Origin: Plasticicumulans acidivorans
Lineage (GTDB): Bacteria; Pseudomonadota; Gammaproteobacteria; Competibacterales; Competibacteraceae
Assembly (NCBI RefSeq): GCF_003182095.1
Contig: NZ_QGTJ01000003.1
Coordinates: forward strand, 248,001 to 312,000
Direction of reading: 5' to 3'
DNA length: 64,000 bases
Part shown: positions 17,208 through 27,134 of the stretch, one piece after another
How positions within the stretch are numbered: the stretch's first letter is position 1
Layout of the letters: each line of letters opens with the position of its first letter
Notes under the pieces: model-generated
What the model was told of the DNA's origin: nothing
Seen by the model: the letters and a program-made list of their open reading frames with translations, nothing else
Database searches by the model: none
Program-made: the position numbers and the translations under genes

Positions 17208-18521
17208 CTAGAACATGCCGCCGAAGGCCGCCAGCGTGCCGGCGACGTATTCGAGCATGGCGGCATCGAGCCCCGGGTAGACGCCGAGCCAGAAGGTGCG
17301 CTGCATGACGATGTCGGTGTCGTGCAGCGTCCCGGCGACGCGGTACGGCCGTCCGGCCATGTAGGGCTGGCGTGTCAGATTGCCGGCGAACAGCAGGCGC
17401 GTGCCGATGCGCCGCTCGTCGAGATAGCGCAGCAGCGCGACGCGCTCGAAGTCCACGTCCTCGCGCAATGTCAGCGGAAAACCGAACCAGGCCGGATCGG
17501 CGCCCGGCGTCGCCTCGGGCAGGATCAGCCACTCGGCGCAGTCCTGCAGGCACTGCCGCAGCAGGGCGAAATTGCGCTTGCGCGCAGCGATGAAGCCGTC
17601 CAGCCGGTCGAGCTGCGCCAGCGCGCAGGCCGCCTGCATGTCGCTGATCTTCAGGTTGTAGCCGGCGTGCGAGTAGACGTACTTGTGGTCGTAGCCGAAC
17701 GGCAGCTCGCCGAGCTGCCAGCCGAAGCGCCGGCCGCAGGTGTTGTCATGGCCCGGCGCGCAGTGGCAGTCGCGGCCCCAGTCGCGCAGCGACTCGACGA
17801 TGCGCGCCAGCTCGGCGTCGGCGGTGAACACCGCGCCGCCCTCGCCCATGGTGATGTGGTGCGCCGGGTAAAAGCTCAGCGTGGCGATGTCGCCGAAGGT
17901 GCCGACCCTGCGCCCGGCGTAGGTCGAGCCGAGCGCATCGCAGCAGTCCTCGACCAGCCACAGGCCGTGGCGGCGGGCGATGTCGACCACCGCATCCAGC
18001 GCGAACGGGTTGCCGAGCGTGTGCGCCAGCATGATCGCCCGCGTGCGCGGCCCGATCGCCGCCTCGATCAGCGCCGGGTCGATGTTGTAGGTCGGGATCT
18101 GCACGTCGACGAACACCGGCACGCAGCCCGCCTGCAGGATCGGGTTGACCGTGGTCGGAAACCCCGCGGCGACGCTGATGACCTCATCGCCCGGGCGCAG
18201 CGCGCGCGCGCCGAGCTGCGGCGAGCACAGCGCCGAGAACGCCAGCAGATTGGCCGAGGAGCCGGAATTGGTGGTCAGCACGTGGCGCACACCGAGGAAC
18301 GCGCCGAGGCGGCGCTCGAATTCGGCGTTGAAGCGGCCGCTGGTCAGCCAGCCGTCGAGCGCCGCCTCGACCATCAGCTGCATCTCCGGCGCGCCGATGA
18401 CCTTGCCCGAAGGCGGCACCGGCGAGCGGCCGGCGACGAAGGGCGCCGGCTCGGCGGCGGCGGCGTACTCGGCAACCAGCGCGGCGATGTGCTGGCGCAG
18501 TTCGAGCTGTCGGGCGTTCAT
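17208..18521 (-). CDS. rfbH: CDP-4-dehydro-6-deoxyglucose 3-dehydrase (E1)
   Basis: RfbH/DdhC uses PMP and a [2Fe-2S] cluster to remove the C3 hydroxyl of CDP-4-keto-6-deoxyglucose, committing to 3,6-dideoxyhexoses. The 437 residues match the DegT fold, with the PLP lysine replaced by histidine ([12 protein letters not shown], His221/222), the hallmark of this enzyme. Candidate cluster ligands are Cys193 or 194, Cys252, Cys254 and Cys262, the same spacing as in the Yersinia enzyme. A partner reductase (E3, RfbI/DdhD) is not in the window. ATGA overlap with rfbG upstream. Confidence 0.93.
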   Translation of the reverse strand: MNARQLELRQHIAALVAEYAAAAEPAPFVAGRSPVPPSGKVIGAPEMQLMVEAALDGWLTSGRFNAEFERRLGAFLGVRHVLTTNSGSSANLLAFSALCSPQLGARALRPGDEVISVAAGFPTTVNPILQAGCVPVFVDVQIPTYNIDPALIEAAIGPRTRAIMLAHTLGNPFALDAVVDIARRHGLWLVEDCCDALGSTYAGRRVGTFGDIATLSFYPAHHITMGEGGAVFTADAELARIVESLRDWGRDCHCAPGHDNTCGRRFGWQLGELPFGYDHKYVYSHAGYNLKISDMQAACALAQLDRLDGFIAARKRNFALLRQCLQDCAEWLILPEATPGADPAWFGFPLTLREDVDFERVALLRYLDERRIGTRLLFAGNLTRQPYMAGRPYRVAGTLHDTDIVMQRTFWLGVYPGLDAAMLEYVAGTLAAFGGMF

Positions 18522-19582
18522 TCGGCTTCTCCTTCATAGCGCGCGATCTGCGCCAGGCACAGCGCCCGCGCGGCGGCACCGGCGTGCACGGCGCGGTACC
18601 AGTCGACGCTCGCCGCCAGCGCCGTCTGCAGGTCCCAGCGCGGCCGCCAGCCCAGCTGCTCGGCGGCGCGCCGGCTGTCGAGGCGCAGCTGGCCGGCCTC
18701 GTGCGGCTGCGGGCCGCTGTCGGCCTGCCAGCACGCGCCGGCGCCCCACAGCGCGGCGCAGCGCTCCACCAGCCAGCCGACCGGCCGCGCATCGTCGGCA
18801 GCCGGGCCGAAGTTCCAGGCGCCGGCAAAGGCCGCCGGCTGCCGCCAGAGGGCTTCGGCGAGCTGCAGATAGCCGGCCAGCGGTTCGAGCACGTGCTGCC
18901 ACGGCCGCACCGCCTGCGGCTGGCGGATGCGCGCCGGGCGGCCGGCGGCGAAGGCGCGCATCAGGTCCGGCAGCAGGCGGTCGGCGGCCCAGTCGCCGCC
19001 GCCGATGACATTGCCGGCGCGCGCGCTCGCCACCGCCACCCCGCCGCCGGGGCGGGCGGCGAGAAAGGAGTCGCGGTAGGCCGCCGTCACCAGCTCGGCG
19101 CAGGCCTTGCTGCTGCTGTAGGGGTCGTGGCCGCCGAGGGCATCGTCCTCGCGAAAGGCGCGGCCGTGCTCGGCATTGGCGTAGCACTTGTCGCTGGTGA
19201 CGCTGAGCAGCACGCGCACCGAGGGCGTCGCCCGCACCGCCTCGCACAGGTGCACCAGCCCCATGACGTTGGTGGCGTAGGTCGCCAGCGGCTCGGCATA
19301 GGACGCCCGCACCAGCGCCTGCGCGGCGAGGTGGATGACGATCTGCGGCTGCGTCGCCGCCAGCACCGCCGTCAGCGCCTCGGCGCTGCGCACGTCGCCG
19401 CAGTGCGACGCCATGCCCTCGGCGACGCCCGCGGCGCTGAACAGGCCGGGGTCGGCCGGCGGCAGCGCAAAGCCGCTGAGCTCGGCGCCGAGGCGCTGCA
19501 GCCACAGGCACAGCCAGCTGCCCTTGAAGCCGGTGTGGCCGGTGACCAGCACCCGCCGGCCGCGCCAGAACGCCGGATTCAC
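18518..19582 (-). CDS. rfbG: CDP-glucose 4,6-dehydratase
   Basis: RfbG/DdhB converts CDP-glucose to CDP-4-keto-6-deoxyglucose. The 354-residue protein starts [20 protein letters not shown] (after the initiator), with the characteristic [10 protein letters not shown] in place of the usual GGTGF motif of extended SDRs. It also has SVTSDKCY, the catalytic YSSSK, and [18 protein letters not shown]. The GTG start at 19582 gives a GTGA overlap with rfbF; upstream in-frame sequence is rfbF read out of frame. It stands between rfbF and rfbH in pathway order. Confidence 0.93.
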   Translation of the reverse strand: MNPAFWRGRRVLVTGHTGFKGSWLCLWLQRLGAELSGFALPPADPGLFSAAGVAEGMASHCGDVRSAEALTAVLAATQPQIVIHLAAQALVRASYAEPLATYATNVMGLVHLCEAVRATPSVRVLLSVTSDKCYANAEHGRAFREDDALGGHDPYSSSKACAELVTAAYRDSFLAARPGGGVAVASARAGNVIGGGDWAADRLLPDLMRAFAAGRPARIRQPQAVRPWQHVLEPLAGYLQLAEALWRQPAAFAGAWNFGPAADDARPVGWLVERCAALWGAGACWQADSGPQPHEAGQLRLDSRRAAEQLGWRPRWDLQTALAASVDWYRAVHAGAAARALCLAQIARYEGEAE

Positions 19583-20349
19583 GCCCAGTGGCGCCACGGT
19601 GCCCGCCCCTCGCGCCACAGCGTCTCCAGATGCTGGCGGTCGCGCAGCGTATCCATGCAATACCAGAAGCCCTCGTGCAGCCAGGCGCCGAGCTGGCCGG
19701 CGGCGGCCAGGCGTTCGAGCGGCTCGCGCTCCCAGACGCAGTCGTCGCCGTCGAGGTAGTCGAACACGCCGGCCGAGAGCACGAAGTAGCCGCCGTTGAT
19801 CCAAGCGCCGTCGCCGCGCGGTTTTTCGTGGAAGCGCGCGACGCGCGCGCCGTCGAGTTCGAGCACGCCGAAGCGCTCCGGCGGGCGCACCGCGGTCAGC
19901 GTCGCCAGCCGCCGCTCGCGGCGGTGGAAGTCGATCAGCGCACCGAGGTCGACGTCGCTGACGCCGTCGCCGTAGGTGAAGCAGAAGTCCTCGTCGCCGA
20001 GGTACTCACGCACGCGGCGCAGCCGGCCGCCGGTCATCGTCGCCTCGCCGGTGTCGACCAGCGTCACCCGCCACGGCTCGGCGAAGCGGTGATGGACTTC
20101 CATGCGGTGCTCGCTCATGTCGAAGGTGACGTCGGACATGTGCAGGAAGTAATTGGCGAAATACTCCTTGATCAGATAGCCGCGGTAGCCGCAGCAGATC
20201 ACGAAGTCGTGGATGCCGTGGCTGGAATAGCACTTGAGGATGTGCCAGAGGATCGGGTGGCCGCCGATTTCCACCATCGGCTTCGGCCGCAGCGCCGTCT
20301 CCTCGCTGAGGCGCGTGCCGTAGCCGCCGGCCAGGATCACCGCCTTCAT
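19579..20349 (-). CDS. rfbF: Glucose-1-phosphate cytidylyltransferase
   Basis: RfbF/DdhA makes CDP-glucose from CTP and glucose 1-phosphate, the first step of the CDP-dideoxyhexose route. The 256 residues show [33 protein letters not shown], the metal-site [11 protein letters not shown] and INGGYFVL, all typical of the family, at the usual length. It lies 3 nt after the YerE-like gene and overlaps rfbG by 4 nt. Confidence 0.95.
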   Translation of the reverse strand: MKAVILAGGYGTRLSEETALRPKPMVEIGGHPILWHILKCYSSHGIHDFVICCGYRGYLIKEYFANYFLHMSDVTFDMSEHRMEVHHRFAEPWRVTLVDTGEATMTGGRLRRVREYLGDEDFCFTYGDGVSDVDLGALIDFHRRERRLATLTAVRPPERFGVLELDGARVARFHEKPRGDGAWINGGYFVLSAGVFDYLDGDDCVWEREPLERLAAAGQLGAWLHEGFWYCMDTLRDRQHLETLWREGRAPWRHWA

Positions 20350-20352
20350 CGC

Positions 20353-22053
20353 TCAGCCCGGCTCACGGTACGGCCACATGCCGTCGAGCGCCTGGCCGGC
20401 GAGCAGCATCGGGCTGACGTCGGCCGCCGGATCGACCAGGCAGTGCACCAGCGCCGGTCCGGGCTCGGCGAGCGCGGCGGCGAGCGCGGCATCGAGCGTG
20501 GCGACATCGTCGGCGCACCAGGCGGCGATGCCGTAGGCGCGGGCGATCGCCGCGAAGTCCGGGTTCCATTTGTCGCCGCAGGTCGGGTCGCTCGGCCAGT
20601 TGAACTTCTGGAACTGCGAGACGATGCCGAGGCGGTGGTTGTCGAGGACGATGATCTTCACCGGCAGCCGGCGCTCGGCGATCAGCCCCAGCTCCTGCAG
20701 ATTGATCTGCAGCGAGCCGTCGCCGACGAAGCACAGCACCCGTGCCGCCGGCCGCGCCAGCTGGGCACCGGCGGCGACCGGCAGGTCGAAGCCCATCGCG
20801 CCGTGGCCGCAGGAGCTCAACCACACCCGCTGCGGCACGTCGAAGTCGAAATGCCGCGCCGCCCACTGCTGATGCGCACCGACGCCGCTGACGGCGACCA
20901 CCTGCTCGCCGCGCGTCAGCCGGTTGGCGCTGGCGATGACCTGCTGCGGCGCCAGCGCGCCGCGCTCAGGCCAGCTCAGCGGGAATTCGGCGCGCCAGCC
21001 GGCGATGCGCGCCAGCCAGGCGGTGCGCGCCGCCTGCGTGCGCCCCTGCAGCGCCGCCTGCAGCGCCGTCAGGGTCAGGCCGACGTCGGCCTGGATCGCC
21101 AGGTCGCAGCGCACCCGCGCGTGTTCGAGCTCATCGGCATCGGCCTCGATGCGCACGATGCGGGCGTGCGCAGCGAAACGCTCGCTCAGCGAGCCGGTCT
21201 GGCGCACGTCGAGGCGCGAGCCGCAGACCAGCAGCAGATCGGCGTGCTGCAGCGCGCAGCCGGCGGTCTGGTTGCCGGTGTGGCCGTGAAACCCCAGCGC
21301 CAGCGCATCGTCGGTGGGAAACGCGCCGAGCGCCGGCAGGCTCTGCGTCACCGGGATCTGCCCGGCCTGCGCCAGCGCGCGCAGCGCCGGCGCCGCCTGC
21401 GCCAGCAGCACGCCGTGGCCGGCGAGGATCAGCGGCCGCTGCGCGGCGGCCAGCCAGTTGGCCAGCTGCGCCACCGCCGCGGCCGGTGGCGCGCGGCGCG
21501 GCGCCAGCGGTTGCACGCTCGGCGCCACCGCGGCACTCAGCGCACTGCGCTGCACGTTCATCGGCAGATCGATCAGCACCGGGCCGGGCCGGCCCTCGGC
21601 GGCGATGCGCAGCGCCGTCGCCAGCACCTCCGGCAGCTCGTCGGCGCTGTGCGGCTGGAACTGCGCCTTGGTCAGCGGCCGCAGCAGGCCGACGGCGTCG
21701 ACTTCCTGAAAGCCGCGCTGGCGGATCGGCCGCGGGCCGCGCAGGTCGCCGGTGCCGACCTGGCCGCTGATCACCAGCAGCGGCACCGAGTCGAACCAGG
21801 CATCGGCGACCGGCGTGACGATATTGGTCACGCCCGGCCCGGAGGTGACCATCGCCACCTGCACGCTGCCGAGCAGGCGCGCGGCCGCCAGCGCGCAGTA
21901 GCCGGCGCCCTGCTCGTGGCGCGCGGTGACCAGCTCGACGCCGCGGGCGAGCGCGGCATCGAAGATCGGCGCGATGGTGCCGCCCGGGTAGACGAACAGG
22001 CGCCGCAGGCCGTGGGCGAGAAAGCTGTCGACGATGAATTCGGCTCCGATCAT
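20353..22053 (-). CDS. YerE-like thiamine-diphosphate enzyme (acetolactate synthase homologue)
   Basis: The 566-residue protein has the three-domain acetohydroxyacid synthase fold. It carries the catalytic glutamate in RHEQGAGY, SGPGVTN, the GRPGPVLIDLP block, and a TPP motif with GDGSLQINLQEL ending in LDNHRLG. In the true synthase encoded at 60587-62329 the next residues are MVRQWQ, and that Trp sets acceptor specificity. Here they read IVSQFQ, with Phe replacing Trp. Yersinia YerE, from the same superfamily, transfers a two-carbon unit from pyruvate to CDP-3,6-dideoxy-4-ketoglucose in yersiniose synthesis. Position next to rfbFGH makes that role likely. The start at 22053 is the only plausible Met, though its ribosome site is poor. 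Confidence 0.75.
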   Translation of the reverse strand: MIGAEFIVDSFLAHGLRRLFVYPGGTIAPIFDAALARGVELVTARHEQGAGYCALAAARLLGSVQVAMVTSGPGVTNIVTPVADAWFDSVPLLVISGQVGTGDLRGPRPIRQRGFQEVDAVGLLRPLTKAQFQPHSADELPEVLATALRIAAEGRPGPVLIDLPMNVQRSALSAAVAPSVQPLAPRRAPPAAAVAQLANWLAAAQRPLILAGHGVLLAQAAPALRALAQAGQIPVTQSLPALGAFPTDDALALGFHGHTGNQTAGCALQHADLLLVCGSRLDVRQTGSLSERFAAHARIVRIEADADELEHARVRCDLAIQADVGLTLTALQAALQGRTQAARTAWLARIAGWRAEFPLSWPERGALAPQQVIASANRLTRGEQVVAVSGVGAHQQWAARHFDFDVPQRVWLSSCGHGAMGFDLPVAAGAQLARPAARVLCFVGDGSLQINLQELGLIAERRLPVKIIVLDNHRLGIVSQFQKFNWPSDPTCGDKWNPDFAAIARAYGIAAWCADDVATLDAALAAALAEPGPALVHCLVDPAADVSPMLLAGQALDGMWPYREPG

Positions 22054-22112
22054 GGCCGCAAGTGAATCCTCAGCAGAGCGACGCGGCAGGCGCGCGCGGG
22101 TTAAGGCTGCGC

Positions 22113-23330
22113 TCAGTAGCGGCGCAGCGACGCATACAGTGACAGGCAGCGCGCCGCCGGCACACCCAGTTCGGCCGCCGCCGCGGCGATCGCCGGCTGG
22201 CCGGCATAGCTCGAAATCACCAGCCCGGCCGCGCTCCAGTCGACCTCGGCGAGCAGCGCCGGCGGCAGGATCGGCAGGCCGCGCCAGCGCCGGCCCTGCT
22301 TGAGCGCATCGCTGTCGACCAGCAGGACTTCGCGCTCGGCGCGGTCGAACAGGCTGGTGAGCTGCCAGAGAAATTCGCTGTGCAGGCCGGCGCCCCACAG
22401 CACCAGCCGCGGCCAGTCGCGCGCCGCCAGCAGCCGGCGCTCGACGGCGGCGATCGCCGCGTGCCAGGCACCGAGGTAATCGTGCAGGCGGGCGGCGTCA
22501 TCGGCATCGGCGTGCACCTGCTCGCTGACGGGCGCCGGCTCGGCGAGCACGCGGCAGCCGTTGTAGCCGTCCATGGTCTGCCGCTCCAGCAGCCGCCAGC
22601 CGCCGCGCGCCAGCGCATGGGCGAGGCTGGCGTGGCTGAAGTGGGTCATGTGCTGCACCGAGAAAAAGCCGTTGATGTCGTTGGTCGCGGCGTGTTCCAG
22701 CACCGGCACTTCCAGCACCAGCCGCGTCGTCGGCTTGGCCAGCGCGTGCAGATGGCGCAGCACCGTCAGCGGACGCGGCAGGTGTTCGAGCACGTGGAAC
22801 AGCGTGATCACGTCCGGCGCGCGCGGGCAGTCGAAGTTTTCGAAATCGCCGTGCAGCAGCGTCAGCTGCGCATCGCGGGCGCGGCCGCGCTCGATCGCCG
22901 GCGCGTCGATGTCGACGCCGAGGCGATCGAGCGTCGCCGGCAGCCGCGACAGGAAGCGGCCGTCATAGCAGCCGGCATCGAGCACACTCAGGCCGGCATC
23001 GAGCAGGCCGCGCGCGCGCAGCCAGTCGACCTGCTCCTCGGCACGGCCGGCGCTGGCGCCGTAGCTGCAGCCGGCCTCGGCGAACAGCGCGGCGAAGCCG
23101 GCGCTGCTCCAGCACGGGTTGAGATACAGCGTCTGGCAGTCGAGGCAGCGCACCTCGCGCACCGGCACGCGCTTGCCGATGGCGGCGTCGCTGAAGAACT
23201 GGAAGTCCTCCAGCGTCATCACCGGACGGCTGCGCGCGCTGCCGCACAGCGGGCAGTCGCGCAGCTGCAGGTGGCGCGGGTCGTGCCAGGCACTCAGCGG
23301 GTCCGGCCGGCTCCACGGCAGCGCGCTCAT
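22113..23330 (-). CDS. SAM-dependent sugar C-methyltransferase-like protein with zinc-binding N-terminus
   Basis: The 405-residue protein has an N-terminal CPLCGS and CLDC pair (likely zinc site), then a class I methyltransferase fold with SVLDAGCYDGRFL and DVITLFHVLEHL. A C-terminal Rossmann-like domain (RLVLWGAGLHSEFLWQL) follows. This three-part layout is that of deoxysugar C-methyltransferases of the NovU/TylCIII type, although related proteins methylate other acceptors. It may methylate one of the sugars made here. The start at 23330 overlaps the upstream fusion gene by 4 nt; 59 nt separate it from the YerE-like gene. Confidence 0.8.
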   Translation of the reverse strand: MSALPWSRPDPLSAWHDPRHLQLRDCPLCGSARSRPVMTLEDFQFFSDAAIGKRVPVREVRCLDCQTLYLNPCWSSAGFAALFAEAGCSYGASAGRAEEQVDWLRARGLLDAGLSVLDAGCYDGRFLSRLPATLDRLGVDIDAPAIERGRARDAQLTLLHGDFENFDCPRAPDVITLFHVLEHLPRPLTVLRHLHALAKPTTRLVLEVPVLEHAATNDINGFFSVQHMTHFSHASLAHALARGGWRLLERQTMDGYNGCRVLAEPAPVSEQVHADADDAARLHDYLGAWHAAIAAVERRLLAARDWPRLVLWGAGLHSEFLWQLTSLFDRAEREVLLVDSDALKQGRRWRGLPILPPALLAEVDWSAAGLVISSYAGQPAIAAAAAELGVPAARCLSLYASLRRY

Positions 23331-25099
23331 GCGGCGGCCCTGCGCGGCTGTTCGATGCACTGCACGATGCGCGCGGCGATGCGCGCGGCACCGCCACCGT
23401 CGATCGCCGCGCGGCCGGCCTGCGCCATGCGCTGCCGGCGCGGCCCGTCGGCGAGCAGCGCGGCCACGGCGGCGGCGATGGCCGCGGCATCCAGCGCCGC
23501 GGCGCGGCCGAGCGAGACGCCGAAGCCGGCGGCCGCGCAGACGGCGGCGGACGCGGCGTGATCGGCATCGAGGCACAGGTACAGCGCCGGCACGCCGAGC
23601 GCGGCCAGCTCATGCGCGGTGCCGCCGTAGGCGATCAGCGCCAGATCGGCCGAGCGCATCAGCGTCGCCATGTCGGCAACGTCGCGCTCGACCTGCCAGG
23701 CCCGGCGGCTGCCAGCCAGCTGCGCAGCGAGCGCCTCGGCGTGCTGGAAATCGCGGCCGAGCACCAGCAGCGGCTGGCAGTCCGCCGGCAGTCGCTCCAG
23801 CGCCTCGACGGCGAGCAGGCTCAGCCCGGCCGGATCGCTGCCGCCCATCGTCACCAGCAGCCGCGGCGACGTATGCGTCGCCGCCGGCGGCTGGCCGGCG
23901 AACTGCCGGCGCAGTGGCAGCCACGACCAGCCGCTGCAGCACGCGCCGCTCAGCTCGCGCCCGTCGAACGATGGCGGCAGCGGATAGAACAACAGGTCGG
24001 CAGCCTGGCGGCGGGCGCTGGCATCGTCGAGCAGCACGATGCGGCAGTGCGCGCGCCAGCGCGCCAGCGCCGCCGGCGTCAGCGCGCTGCGCACGTCGAG
24101 CAGCAGCGCATCGGGGCGCTGGCGGGCGATCAGGCCGTCGAGCCAGGCCGCCTCCTCGCCGCTGATGAGATCGAGCGGAAAGCCGGCAGCGCGCACCTGC
24201 TCGGCGGCCACCGCGGTGCCGCCGAGCGCGAAGCGCACGCCGCAGCCCTCGCGCTCGCGCAGCTCGTCGGCGATCGCCAGGCAGCGCACGACGTGACCGA
24301 GGCCGAGCGCGCCGCCGCCGTCGCAGCGGATCAGCACGCGGTGCGAGCGCGCGCTCGCCGCCTTCTGCCGCACGTGGGCATTCAGCGCCAGCAGCTCGGG
24401 GTGCGCCTGCAGCAGCCTGCCGACGGCGGCCAGATCGGCCTCGCCGGCCGCCACGCCGAGCGCGGCGTAGACCGCTTCGAGAAAGGCCAGATCGGCCGGC
24501 GTGTCGACCGACAGCCGGGCGCCGAGCGGGTTGGCGTGGCGCGGCTCGATATCGACCCAGGCGGTGCGCACGCGCTGCGGGTGCTGCTTGAACCAGGCGC
24601 TGACGTGCTCGCGGGCCAGCGGGTCGTCGCCGGCTTCATCGAGCAGGCGCTGCAGCGCGCCGCGGGTGAAGGGGTCGATGCCCTCGTGCAGCGTCGCAAA
24701 GCCGGCGCGGCCGAGCGCGTGCTCGGCACCGCTGGTGCACAGCGCCTCGACCAGCGCATCGATCAGCCCGGGGTCGATCAGCGGCGCATCGCCGGTGACG
24801 CGCAGCACGATGTCGGCCTGACTGGCCTCGGCGGCGAGCGCAAAGCGCGCCAGCACGTCGTCTTCAGGGCCGCGCACCACGCTCACGCCCTGGGCCGCGG
24901 CCCAGGCGGCGAGCGCATCGTCGGCCGCAGCGGTGGTGGTGGCGACGACGATCGCATCCAGCGTGCGGCAGCGGCGCAGGCGCTGCAGCAGATGCCAGAG
25001 CAGCGGCTGGCCGGCGAGCGGCGCCAGCACCTTGCCGGGAAAGCGGCTGGAGCCCATGCGCGCCTGGATCACGGCGACCACACGCCCGCGCGGATTCAT
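23327..25099 (-). CDS. Fusion of a CMP-sugar cytidylyltransferase (PseF/SpsF-like) and a PseG-like nucleotide-sugar hydrolase
   Basis: The 590-residue protein joins two enzymes that are usually separate. Residues 1-245 form a cytidylyltransferase (VVAVIQARMGSSRFPGKVL, IVLRVTGDAPLIDP), which would activate a nonulosonic acid with CMP. Residues about 260-590 form a GT-B-like PseG domain, with RCDGGGALGLGHVVRCL holding the active-site GxGHxxR motif and MGGSDPAGLS as phosphate loop. PseG removes UDP from the 2,4-diamino sugar before condensation. The two activities flank the NeuB-like step encoded next door, so the fusion ties together the steps before and after it. The start at 25099 overlaps the NeuB-like stop (ATGA). 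Confidence 0.88.
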   Translation of the reverse strand: MNPRGRVVAVIQARMGSSRFPGKVLAPLAGQPLLWHLLQRLRRCRTLDAIVVATTTAAADDALAAWAAAQGVSVVRGPEDDVLARFALAAEASQADIVLRVTGDAPLIDPGLIDALVEALCTSGAEHALGRAGFATLHEGIDPFTRGALQRLLDEAGDDPLAREHVSAWFKQHPQRVRTAWVDIEPRHANPLGARLSVDTPADLAFLEAVYAALGVAAGEADLAAVGRLLQAHPELLALNAHVRQKAASARSHRVLIRCDGGGALGLGHVVRCLAIADELREREGCGVRFALGGTAVAAEQVRAAGFPLDLISGEEAAWLDGLIARQRPDALLLDVRSALTPAALARWRAHCRIVLLDDASARRQAADLLFYPLPPSFDGRELSGACCSGWSWLPLRRQFAGQPPAATHTSPRLLVTMGGSDPAGLSLLAVEALERLPADCQPLLVLGRDFQHAEALAAQLAGSRRAWQVERDVADMATLMRSADLALIAYGGTAHELAALGVPALYLCLDADHAASAAVCAAAGFGVSLGRAAALDAAAIAAAVAALLADGPRRQRMAQAGRAAIDGGGAARIAARIVQCIEQPRRAAA

Positions 25100-25959
25100 G
25101 GCTGCGGCTGCCAGTCGGCGCGGATCGCGCGCAGCGGGCGCAGGCCGTCGAGCGGATCGGCGCGCCAGTTGCGGTCCGCCAGTTCGCAGCGCACCGGCTC
25201 CTTGCGCCCGTCGCCGTCGGCCCGCTCGCCGCGCGCCAGCTCGGCGATCTGCGCGCCGATCGCCGCCGGCAGCCAGCAGTGGCCGGCGGCGTATTCCTCG
25301 CCGTGGCCGTCGAGGTCGAGGTGGAATTCGACCAGTTCGGCGCCCCAGCGCAGCACCGCGCGCGCGATCACCGCGGCATCGACGCTGTGATCGGACCAGC
25401 CGACGGCGCAGCCGCAGGCTTCGCGCAGCGTGGCGATCGCCGCGAGGTTGCATTCGTCGGCCGGCGTCGGATAGCCGGAAACGCAGTGCAGCAGCGTCGG
25501 CTGCGCACAGCCGCCGGCGCGCAGCACGCCGACCGCGCGCACCACTTCATCGAGCGTGGCCATGCCGGTCGACAGCACCACCGGCTTGCCGGTGGCGGCG
25601 CAGGCCAGCAGCAGCGCGTCCCACAGCAGCTCGTAGGAGGCGATCTTGTAGAAATCGACGTGGTCGGCGAGCTGGCCGACGGCTTCGAGATCGAACGGCG
25701 TGCAGGCGAACTCGACCCGGCGCGCGCGGCAGCGCTCGGCCAGCGCCGGCAGAAAGGCCACCGGCAGCTCCCAGTCGGCGCGGGCGCGGTGGGCGGCGCT
25801 GCGCGCGAGGATTTCCGGCGCGAACAGCCGCTCGACGCGAAACAGCTGGAACTTGACCGCCGCGCAGCCGATGGCGGCGGCGGTGTCGATGAACGCCAGG
25901 CAGCGTTCGAGATCACGATGGTGATTGCTCGAAACCTCGGCGATGAAGCGCGCGCTCAT
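25096..25959 (-). CDS. Short NeuB/PseI/SpsE-family nonulosonic acid synthase-like protein
   Basis: This family condenses phosphoenolpyruvate with a 6-carbon amino sugar to give a 9-carbon acid. Family motifs are present: FIAEVSSNH, AAVKFQLF, FACTPFD, YKIASYE, STGMATLDEV, LHCVSGYPTP and GWSDHS. The protein has only 287 residues; usual members have about 340-350 and end in a SAF (antifreeze-like) domain that closes the active site of the partner subunit. That domain is absent here, and the normal EKH metal-site segment reads VEFHLDLDG. It may be a shortened but active type or use an altered substrate. Coupled by ATGA overlaps on both sides. Confidence 0.85.
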   Translation of the reverse strand: MSARFIAEVSSNHHRDLERCLAFIDTAAAIGCAAVKFQLFRVERLFAPEILARSAAHRARADWELPVAFLPALAERCRARRVEFACTPFDLEAVGQLADHVDFYKIASYELLWDALLLACAATGKPVVLSTGMATLDEVVRAVGVLRAGGCAQPTLLHCVSGYPTPADECNLAAIATLREACGCAVGWSDHSVDAAVIARAVLRWGAELVEFHLDLDGHGEEYAAGHCWLPAAIGAQIAELARGERADGDGRKEPVRCELADRNWRADPLDGLRPLRAIRADWQPQP

Positions 25960-27116
25960 GCCGTCACCTCCTCCAGCGCGGCACCGAGCCGCGCGACGAC
26001 GTAATCCTGCTCGGCCTCGCTCAGCCCCGGGTGCAGCGGCAGGCTGAGCGCGCCGGCGTAGAACGCCTCGGCGCGCGGGCACAGGCCGTCGTGGCCGCCG
26101 AGCGTGCGCCACAGCGGCTGCCGGTAGACCGGGATGTAATGCACGTTGACGCCGATGCCGGCGGCGCGCAGCGCATCGAACACGTGCCGCCGCGTCGGCG
26201 CGTCGGCCAGCTGCACGACGTACAGGTGCCAGGCCGACTCGGCCCGCGGATCGAGCCACGGCCGGCGCAGCGGCAGGCCGGCGAGCAGGCGGTCGTAGCG
26301 CGCGGCAAGCGCTCGGCGGCGGCCGAGAAAGTCATCGAGCTTGAGCAGCTGGCTGCTGCCGAGCGCGGCCTGCAGGTCGGTCAGGCGGAAATTCCAGCCG
26401 GCGTCGAGCTGCTCGTAGTACCAGGCGCCCTCGCCGCCCGCCTGCCAGTCGGCCGGCTCGCGGCTGACGCCGTGGCTGCGCAGCGCACGCATGCGCGCGG
26501 CCAGCGCGGCATCGTTGCACAGCGCCATGCCGCCCTCGCCGGTGGTGATCAGCTTGACCGGATGGAAGCTGAACACGGTGATGTCGGACCAGCGGCCGGC
26601 GCCGATCGGGACGCCGTCCCAGCGGGCACCGATGGCGTGCGCGGCGTCCTCGACGAGGCGAAAGCCGTAGCGCGCGGCCAGTGCAGCCAGCGCCGGCATG
26701 TCGCAGGGCTGGCCGGCGAAGTGCACCGGCGCGACGATCTGCGGCAGGCAGCCGTCATGCTCGGCGCGCGCCAGCTGCTCGGCGAGGCGCTGCGGGCAGA
26801 GGTTGCCGGTGGCCGGGTCGATGTCGATGAAATCGACGCTGGCGCCGCAGTGGTGGGCCGCGGTGGCGGTGGCGACGAAGGTGATCGGACTGGTCCACAG
26901 CTCATCGCCGGGGCCGAGGCCGAGCGCGCGGTAGGCCAGCCACAGCGCAGCGGTGGCGCTGCTCGCGGCGACCGCGTGCGCGGCGCCGCAGCGCGCGGCG
27001 ACGGCAGCCTCGAAGCGCGGCACCGCCGGCCCCTGGGTGAGGAAATCCGAGGCGAGCACCGCGCTGACCGCGGCGATGTCATCGGCATCGATCTGCTGGC
27101 GTCCATAGGGAATCAT
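25956..27116 (-). CDS. pseC: UDP-4-amino-4,6-dideoxy-N-acetyl-beta-L-altrosamine transaminase (PseC)
   Basis: PseC aminates the 4-keto product of PseB using PLP and glutamate, the second step to pseudaminic acid. The 386 residues fit the DegT/DnrJ/EryC1 fold: MIPYGRQQIDADDIAAV at the start, TSPITFVATATA, VEDAAHAIGA, and the PLP lysine Lys188 in FSFHPVKLITTGEGG. Length and motifs match PseC. It lies 18 nt after pseB and overlaps the NeuB-like gene by 4 nt. Confidence 0.93.
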   Translation of the reverse strand: MIPYGRQQIDADDIAAVSAVLASDFLTQGPAVPRFEAAVAARCGAAHAVAASSATAALWLAYRALGLGPGDELWTSPITFVATATAAHHCGASVDFIDIDPATGNLCPQRLAEQLARAEHDGCLPQIVAPVHFAGQPCDMPALAALAARYGFRLVEDAAHAIGARWDGVPIGAGRWSDITVFSFHPVKLITTGEGGMALCNDAALAARMRALRSHGVSREPADWQAGGEGAWYYEQLDAGWNFRLTDLQAALGSSQLLKLDDFLGRRRALAARYDRLLAGLPLRRPWLDPRAESAWHLYVVQLADAPTRRHVFDALRAAGIGVNVHYIPVYRQPLWRTLGGHDGLCPRAEAFYAGALSLPLHPGLSEAEQDYVVARLGAALEEVTA

Positions 27117-27134
27117 GCCGCGCCTCCCTGGCGT

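Noticed and set aside
20353-22053. Annotation as a second acetolactate synthase for branched-chain amino acids
   Set aside because: A complete ilvBNC operon is present at 59-62 kb. This copy lacks a small-subunit partner, has Phe instead of the acceptor-specificity Trp, and sits in the rfbFGH operon.
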